Shown: piece after piece, positions 15,174 to 19,522 of the stretch
How positions within the stretch are numbered: the first letter of the stretch is position 1
Layout: every line of letters begins with the position of its first letter
NCBI GenBank assembly: GCA_900544905.1
Contig: UQXF01000068.1
Location: forward strand, 1-19,522
DNA from: an uncultured Clostridium sp.
Lineage (GTDB): Bacteria; Bacillota; Clostridia; Lachnospirales; Lachnospiraceae
DNA: 19,522 nucleotides
Direction: 5' to 3'
Translations under genes and position numbers: made by a program
Notes under the pieces: model-generated
The model's input: only the letters and a program-made list of their open reading frames with translations
The model's database searches: none
Told to the model about the DNA's origin: nothing

Positions 15174-15182
15174 TGTTATAAT
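15174..15182 (+). promoter_or_regulatory. Extended -10 promoter for the DJ-1/PfpI gene
   Basis: TGT followed by a perfect TATAAT (15177-15182) makes an extended -10 element. No good -35 is seen at 17 bp; TTCACC (15151-15156) is at 20 bp. The predicted start near 15189 gives a ~60-base leader. Confidence 0.55.
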
Positions 15183-15248
15183 GTTTTACGTAGTTTTGTT
15201 TGCATTAAAATGTGTCAAAGCACAATCGGGATTTGAGAGGTTGAAATT

Positions 15249-15830
15249 ATGAAGGTATTACTGTTTTGCAACAAAGGATTTGAAACAATGGAATTTGCCC
15301 CATTTGTAGATGTTATGGGATGGGCAAGAAATGATTATCATTATGATATCGAAGTAATTACTTGTGGATTTACTAAAAATGTCACTTCGACATTTGATAT
15401 TCAAATCGTTGTAGATAAAGTGATATCCGAAGTAAACGTCGACGATTATGATGCATTAGCGATTCCAGGGGGATTTGAGGAATTTGGCTTTTATGAAGAA
15501 GCATATGATGAAAGATTTCTGAGTCTCATTCGCGAATTTGATAAAAAAGGAAAATACATAGCGAGTATTTGCGTTGGCGCATTACCAATTGGAGCAAGTG
15601 GTATTCTCAAAGGAAGAAGGGCAACGACTTATCATCTGAGAGACGGATATAGACAAAAACAGTTAGAAGAGTTCGGAGTTAATGTCGTTCAAAATCAGAG
15701 AATTGTAATCGACAATAATGTTGTTACAAGTTTCTGTCCAGAGACAGCTGCAGATGTTGCTTTTCAACTCTTAATTTGGTTAGTCGGAGAGGAAAAGGCT
15801 TGTGTTGTATCTGATGCAATGGGTTATTAG
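15249..15830 (+). CDS. DJ-1/PfpI family protein
   Basis: 193 residues, the usual length for the family. GAGAGG precedes the ATG. The class I glutamine amidotransferase-like fold is recognisable from MKVLLFCNKGFETMEFAPFVD (acid E near residue 12-15), YDALAIPGGF, and the nucleophile elbow ASICVGALPIGASG with C108. It continues with RRATTYHL, where H129 lies close to the nucleophile, and NVVTSFCPETAADVAFQLL. DJ-1 superfamily members include ThiJ-like stress proteins, deglycase/glyoxalase-like enzymes and peptidases; the exact activity cannot be told from sequence. The next gene is a broken acetyltransferase, so no metabolic context helps. Confidence 0.92.
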   Translation: MKVLLFCNKGFETMEFAPFVDVMGWARNDYHYDIEVITCGFTKNVTSTFDIQIVVDKVISEVNVDDYDALAIPGGFEEFGFYEEAYDERFLSLIREFDKKGKYIASICVGALPIGASGILKGRRATTYHLRDGYRQKQLEEFGVNVVQNQRIVIDNNVVTSFCPETAADVAFQLLIWLVGEEKACVVSDAMGY

Positions 15831-15920
15831 TTGGATTTTTTCGTTGTAAAGAACTCGATAAATTCCCAGTTTGCAGGGGAATTGATAAAGTAAAAAATAA
15901 AAATTTATTGGAGGAATAGA

Positions 15921-16349
15921 ATGGCTGAACATTCGTAATGAAGAACCAAGAGACTATGAAACCGTAGGGAATATAACACGAGATGCATTTTATAATTTGT
16001 ATATACCCGGATGTGTGGAACACTATCTTGTTCACACAATGCGGCATCTATGGGATATGATACCGTGGTTATTTTTGGAGCACCATTTAATTATGTATCC
16101 AGCGGATTTGTAAGCTGTAAGAAACATAATGTATGTGTGGAAGGAGATAAATTTCCATCAGTCATGTTGATAAGAGAGCTTAAGCCGGGGGCGCTGGATG
16201 GTCGGAAGTGGTATTACAAGGATAGTCCGGTGATGGCTGTGTTGTCGGAGGTTGCAAATGCTTATGATGATACCTTGATGCCGAAAGAGCGTAAACACAC
16301 ACCTACACAGGAAGAATTTTATATCATGAGTCACTCTTTTGTGGAATGA
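15921..16349 (+). pseudogene. Broken GNAT N-acetyltransferase (frameshift at start, internal deletion)
   Basis: A perfect GGAGG site precedes ATG 15921, but that frame stops after five codons. One frame over, from 15925, reads NIRNEEPRDYETVGNITRDA then FYNLYIPGCVEHYLVHTMR, the N-terminus of a YhbS-like GNAT acetyltransferase. At ~16039-16046 the homology jumps to another frame: ASMGYDTVVIFGAPFNYVSS then GFVSCKKHNVCVEGDKFPS, ELKPGALDGRKWYY and QEEFYIMSHSFVE, which is the C-terminus of the same family. Roughly 70 residues containing the acetyl-CoA-binding core (the LGPVCVLPEYQRKGYG-like region) are missing between them. Two independent lesions make this a pseudogene; 16011-16349 alone is an open frame but lacks the cofactor site. 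Confidence 0.88.
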
Positions 16350-16395
16350 TTGAAAATGGAATTGTATTAGCCAATTATCTTATGGAGAAAAAGCG

Positions 16396-16908
16396 ATGAT
16401 TATTTTGATTACAGGTGCTTCTCATACAGGCAAGACCCTGCTGGCACAGAAGCTTCTTGAAAAATACCAATATCCATATTTATCTATTGATTTATTGAAA
16501 ATGGGATTAATCCGGAGTGGAAACACAGACTTGACACCTGAGGATGATGACGAATTAGAAGTCTATTTATGGCCGATTGTACGGGAAATGATAAAAACTG
16601 CTATTGAGAATAAGCAAAATCTTATTGTAGAGGGCTGCTATATTCCATTTCATTGGAAAGAAGATTTTGCAGATAAGTATCGGAAGGAAATTCGTTATTA
16701 CTGTCTTGTAATGAGCAGAAACTATATTGAACAGCATTTTTCGGCTATAAAAGACTATGCCAATGAAATTGAGCATCGCATTGATGATACAGGGTGTACC
16801 ATGAATTCTGTACTTGAGGATAATGCACATTACCTTGAAATGTGTCAAAAATATAGCTGTAATTATATTCTGATTGATGATTGCTATCAAGTAGAGATAG
16901 ACATTTGA
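16396..16908 (+). CDS. P-loop kinase/adenylate-kinase-like ATP-binding protein
   Basis: 170 residues. Walker A is at the extreme N-terminus: GASHTGKT (residues 7-14) in MIILITGASHTGKTLLAQKL. YLSIDLLKMGLIRSG follows, like the acceptor-side segment of small-molecule kinases. NLIVEGCYIPFHW is a Walker-B-like strand ending in Glu, and RYYCLVMSRNYI is the next core strand. The size and layout resemble shikimate-, gluconate- or 2-phosphoglycerate-kinase-like P-loop proteins annotated only as ATP-binding. The substrate is unknown. The SD is weak (GGAG 11 bases upstream), and its start overlaps by four bases the end of a 17-codon ORF (16346-16399), so translational coupling is possible. Confidence 0.82.
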   Translation: MIILITGASHTGKTLLAQKLLEKYQYPYLSIDLLKMGLIRSGNTDLTPEDDDELEVYLWPIVREMIKTAIENKQNLIVEGCYIPFHWKEDFADKYRKEIRYYCLVMSRNYIEQHFSAIKDYANEIEHRIDDTGCTMNSVLEDNAHYLEMCQKYSCNYILIDDCYQVEIDI

Positions 16909-17028
16909 TTTTGTACGGGATTTGGTAAATATGATATTAATATGGGGGAATATACTTCCGGTAACAGGTCATAATGTTAAGTTGTGCTGTTAAGCATAAA
17001 TTGGAATTTTGGGAGGAGAATTGCGACC

Positions 17029-17472
17029 ATGATAGAGTTGAACACATTCAAAAAAATATTGGAAGAAAACGAAGAACGCTTGCCATTACTAACGCTCGAT
17101 GAATTTTTCAATGGAAATACAGCAGAGGACTCCATTGCTCCGAACCAATGGGAATTTGGGCGTCCGACGCTTTCTGAAATATGGGATATGCTACAAAAGA
17201 TTGAGTTAATGCCTAACATAGCATGGGTGCGTGTTGCTCTGCACGATGATACAGAAATCGTAGAAAACAATGGGAAAGAAGAATTAGTTCTTGCAGGAGA
17301 TACAATCGTGATTTGCACAATCATTTTGCCTGAGGAATTAGAAAAATTAGTAAATTGCGAATGGCTATGCTCTGATGGAGTAATTACAATAAAGGCATCT
17401 GAATTAAATACTTATTCGTGTGTACCACAAATTCCAGAAAACTTCGATTGTTTGGAAATCGTGTGGGACTAA
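17029..17472 (+). CDS. Acidic hypothetical protein (147 aa)
   Basis: I do not recognise this protein. The ATG at 17029 is preceded by GGGAGGAG with a 10-base gap; an upstream in-frame GTG at 16984 has no SD. The protein is acidic, soluble and rich in Glu, Leu and Trp (NQWEFGRPTLSEIWDMLQKI, ILPEELEKLVNCEWL, CVPQIPENFDCLEIVWD) and lacks signal or membrane segments. Its size, acidity and solitary position are reminiscent of immunity or SUKH-like proteins and phage-type accessory proteins, but no toxin gene is adjacent, so this is only a resemblance. It lies among accessory genes near the integrase. Confidence 0.72.
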   Translation: MIELNTFKKILEENEERLPLLTLDEFFNGNTAEDSIAPNQWEFGRPTLSEIWDMLQKIELMPNIAWVRVALHDDTEIVENNGKEELVLAGDTIVICTIILPEELEKLVNCEWLCSDGVITIKASELNTYSCVPQIPENFDCLEIVWD

Positions 17473-17546
17473 TCTACAATTTCAAATTTGCTTTTTTATC
17501 CGACCTAAAAGTGGGTAGTAAAGGTGTTATAAAGGAGAACAGTATT

Positions 17547-18071
17547 ATGATACTACTGGTAATAGATATTCAAAAAGGAATCACGGATGACAGACTATAT
17601 GATTTTGATGGTTTTATTGAGAATACTGTTAAAATAATTAATGCTGCCAGACAGAATAATAAAGAAGTAATTTACTTTCAGCACGATGATGGACCAGGAA
17701 CAGGATTTTCCATTGGAGATGATGAATTTGAAATTGCAGCACCGGTTGCTCCAATGGAGGATGAAAAGAGATATATCAAGGATATTAATAGCTGTTTTGG
17801 AAACAAGGAGTTTGCAGGTTATTTAGAAGAAAAGAAAGAAGATACTTTGATGATTGTCGGTTTGCAGACGAACTTCTGTATTGATGCGACTATTAAATCA
17901 GCATTTGAGAAAGGATATAAGGTCATTGTTCCAAAAGGGGCAAATTCTACCTTTGATAATGTCTATATGGATAAAGAAACAACTTACAGATATTACAATG
18001 AAATGATGTGGCCGAAAAGATTTGCTGATTGTATTACCGTAGATGAAGCAATCGCATTATTGAGTAAATAA
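17547..18071 (+). CDS. Isochorismatase-family cysteine hydrolase
   Basis: 174 residues from ATG 17547, with AAAGGAG upstream; a longer in-frame extension to 17418 overlaps the previous gene and lacks an SD. The isochorismatase-like triad is visible: D7 in LLVIDIQKG, K78 in KRYIKDINSCF, and C111 in IVGLQTNFCIDATIKSAFEK, followed by GYKVIVPKGANSTFD. VIYFQHDDGPGTGF matches the usual 'vi.. qH' strand. Members hydrolyse nicotinamide, N-carbamoyl compounds or isochorismate; the residues here do not decide. It is the last gene before the integrase and is convergent with it. Confidence 0.93.
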   Translation: MILLVIDIQKGITDDRLYDFDGFIENTVKIINAARQNNKEVIYFQHDDGPGTGFSIGDDEFEIAAPVAPMEDEKRYIKDINSCFGNKEFAGYLEEKKEDTLMIVGLQTNFCIDATIKSAFEKGYKVIVPKGANSTFDNVYMDKETTYRYYNEMMWPKRFADCITVDEAIALLSK

Positions 18072-18230
18072 TATCTAGTTATGTGAAGACAAATCGGGAT
18101 TTGTGGAGAGATTTCTTGAACTTTCCTTATTTTACGGGCTTTCCAGCCCCTTAAATAGTGAAATGATATGTATTTTCCCTTATTTTTGACCTTATGCGGA
18201 ATCAGCAAGGGAAATAAGGGAATTTTTTAT
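18072..18230. other. Candidate left attachment region of the integrated element
   Basis: This gap lies between the isochorismatase stop and the integrase stop. It holds a small inverted repeat CAAATC-GG-GATTTG (18090-18103) and three copies of a CCTTATTT-like motif: 18125-18132 direct, 18178-18185 direct, and 18212-18219 inverted. GGGCT/AGCCC (18137-18150) makes a 5 bp hairpin. Recombinases often bind such short arm and core repeats next to their own gene, but the core cannot be fixed without the other end of the element. Confidence 0.3.
18175..18228 (+). terminator. Terminator-like hairpin between convergent isochorismatase and integrase genes
   Basis: TTCCCTTATTT (18175-18185) pairs perfectly with AAATAAGGGAA (18212-18222) over 11 bp with a 26-base loop, followed by TTTTTT (18223-18228). 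The T-run faces plus-strand transcription and would stop read-through into the integrase. The minus-strand side has no T-run. Confidence 0.6.
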
Positions 18231-19522
18231 TTAGTCGTTGCCTGCCACTTTATCAAGAAGTCTGGCGGAGTTCCGCTTTGCCTTTCTTGTAGAGTGGGCG
18301 TAGACATTCATTGTGGTACTGACATCAGAGTGCCCTAACAGTTCCTGCACATCTTTTGGGGCAGCTCCGTTTGAGAGGAGGTTGCTTGTGTAGGTGTGTC
18401 GCAACTGGTGGAAATGGAAATTCTCAAATCCGTCCAGCCTTTTTGCAACTGATCGGCAGGCAATGCTGAGTGTGCTTGGCAGTTCCAGACATCCGTCCGG
18501 TCTCAGGCAGACAAAGGAGATTTCCTTGTAATCTACCGGGATTTCTTCGGTTCCGTCCAGATGATAATATTCATAATACACTCTGTTTTTGTCTTGCACT
18601 TCCTTGTAGAAATTGCGGTGGTAAAATTCACCATACTGCATCCGGCTTTTAAGCTGTTCTTTTCTGACGGTTTTCAGTATTTCGGTCAGAGTATTACCAA
18701 AATCAACAATCCTTACTTTCTTTCGCTTGGTCGGTCCGATGATGTTTTTATGTTTTGTGCCATCGTAGCGGATACTTCTTTTAATGGTCAGGCATTGTTC
18801 TTCAAGATTGATGTCCTGCCATGTCAATCCGCAAACTTCACCGATACGAAGTCCCGCATAGTATGCGATCTGGATTGGCAGGATTGCAGGTGGATTCTTT
18901 ACTTTGAGGTATTCTATCAGTCTCTCATAATCTTCATGTGAAATAGGCTGTATGCCTTCTTCTACTTCATCATCGGAGAATAAATCCACATCCTCTGCCT
19001 GCTTTTTCAGCTTAATATACTGCATGGGATTAAAAGTAATCAACTGTTTTGGAAATACTGCAAACCGGAAAGCCTGCTGTAATACTGCTGAAAAGGAATG
19101 GATGTAATCTTTACTGTATCCTTTTCTCACTTTTCCATCTGGAAATTCCCCACCGAATGTAAGCAGATCGAGAAATGCCTGTAAATGTTCAGCAGTAACG
19201 GTTTTTAATTTGCGTTCTGCAATCGGATGTTTCTTGATACAACGGATTGCACCAAGATAATTTTCCACTGTACCATTGCTGAGTGTTCCGACTTTCAGTT
19301 CTTCTTCTGCCCACATATCAAGAAGTTCTCCTACAGTAAGATTATCTGTCTTTGCGACAAATTTCTTGCTTTCGTAATCATACATTGCCTGACGGAGCAG
19401 TTTTTTCGTTTCACTTTTACTTTCTGTTCCAGCGTATTCTTTCTGAACCAGATTGCCGCTTGCATCTTCTACATAGAAGCGGTAGTACCATTTCTTTCCT
19501 TTTTTTCTTACAGATCCTTTTG
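18231..19522 (-). CDS. Tyrosine recombinase/integrase (5' end outside window)
   Basis: The frame is open to the window edge; 429 residues are visible and the start lies beyond 19522, so the ATG at 19385 is internal. The first residues (GSVRKKGKKWYYRFYVED) form an arm-type DNA-binding domain. A SAM-like core-binding domain follows (LTVGELLDMWAEEELKVGTL), then the catalytic domain. Numbered from the internal Met at 19385, the residues are R180 (AYYAGLRIGEV), K220 (PTKRKKVRIV), H326 and R329 (HQLRHTYTSNLL), H352 (LGHSDVSTT) and nucleophile Y362 (MNVYAHSTR). All are intact, so the protein should be active. This is the integrase type found on Firmicutes conjugative elements and prophages. It points toward the host side, so the element probably extends rightwards. 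Confidence 0.94.
   Translation of the reverse strand, partial: KGSVRKKGKKWYYRFYVEDASGNLVQKEYAGTESKSETKKLLRQAMYDYESKKFVAKTDNLTVGELLDMWAEEELKVGTLSNGTVENYLGAIRCIKKHPIAERKLKTVTAEHLQAFLDLLTFGGEFPDGKVRKGYSKDYIHSFSAVLQQAFRFAVFPKQLITFNPMQYIKLKKQAEDVDLFSDDEVEEGIQPISHEDYERLIEYLKVKNPPAILPIQIAYYAGLRIGEVCGLTWQDINLEEQCLTIKRSIRYDGTKHKNIIGPTKRKKVRIVDFGNTLTEILKTVRKEQLKSRMQYGEFYHRNFYKEVQDKNRVYYEYYHLDGTEEIPVDYKEISFVCLRPDGCLELPSTLSIACRSVAKRLDGFENFHFHQLRHTYTSNLLSNGAAPKDVQELLGHSDVSTTMNVYAHSTRKAKRNSARLLDKVAGND

Noticed and set aside
15861..15883. Hairpin AATTCCC/GGGAATT after the DJ-1/PfpI gene
   Set aside because: A 7 bp stem without a T-run on either strand; too weak to call a terminator.
15224..18103. 12-base direct repeat AATCGGGATTTG at 15224-15235 and 18092-18103, enclosing the accessory genes
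   Set aside because: Several 12-base matches are expected by chance in 19.5 kb, and flanking similarity does not extend, so it is not credible as att sites or a target duplication.
18561..18941. 126-codon plus-strand ORF across the integrase gene
   Set aside because: It is antisense shadow of the intact integrase with no ribosome binding site.
1..19522. CRISPR array, rRNA genes or riboswitches
   Set aside because: No regularly spaced repeat-spacer pattern, no rRNA sequence and no leader matching a riboswitch core that I recognise were seen.

Overview
This 19.5 kb window looks like chromosome of an anaerobic Clostridia bacterium, most likely a member of the Lachnospiraceae. The support is AGGAGG-type ribosome binding sites, moderately AT-rich DNA, and a set of families (DUF4317, DUF815 ATPase, DUF4080 radical SAM, VanRS-like two-component system, type I dehydroquinase) that I know to be common together in that group. 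No species can be named from the sequence alone.

Layout. Positions 1-378 hold a tRNA cluster: the 3' part of a tRNA-Leu, two copies of an ~80 bp spacer repeat, a complete tRNA-Arg(ACG) and a strong terminator. Positions 612-4589 form a co-directional block: an 83-residue unknown protein, aroD, a membrane-anchored alpha/beta hydrolase with a Lys-rich repeat stalk and Asp in place of the nucleophile Ser, and a dGTPase-like HD hydrolase. A long hairpin at 4618-4692 separates this block from a convergent DUF1189-like membrane protein (4710-5714, minus strand). From the divergent promoter region at 5756-5837 runs a second co-directional block (5917-10984): DUF4317 protein, DUF815 AAA+ ATPase, B12-binding/radical SAM DUF4080 protein and MmcQ/YjbR protein. 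It is made entirely of poorly characterised families and is the best candidate here for an undescribed functional module.

Positions 11049-12840 encode a VanR/VanS-like two-component system with its own promoter, a 23 nt gene overlap and a terminator. No D-Ala-D-Lac or D-Ala-D-Ser ligase operon is present in the window. A membrane-anchored C39-like cysteine peptidase (13019-13873) follows a second leader hairpin and could be envelope-linked to the VanRS pair.

From about 13.9 kb to 18.07 kb the content turns accessory: possible gene debris, an XRE regulator with a C-terminal beta-rich domain, a DJ-1/PfpI protein, a clearly broken GNAT acetyltransferase, a P-loop kinase-like protein, an unknown acidic protein and an isochorismatase-family hydrolase. 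The window ends inside an intact tyrosine recombinase (18231 to beyond 19522, minus strand). This suggests that an integrated mobile element extends to the right and that its left end lies in or near 18072-18230.
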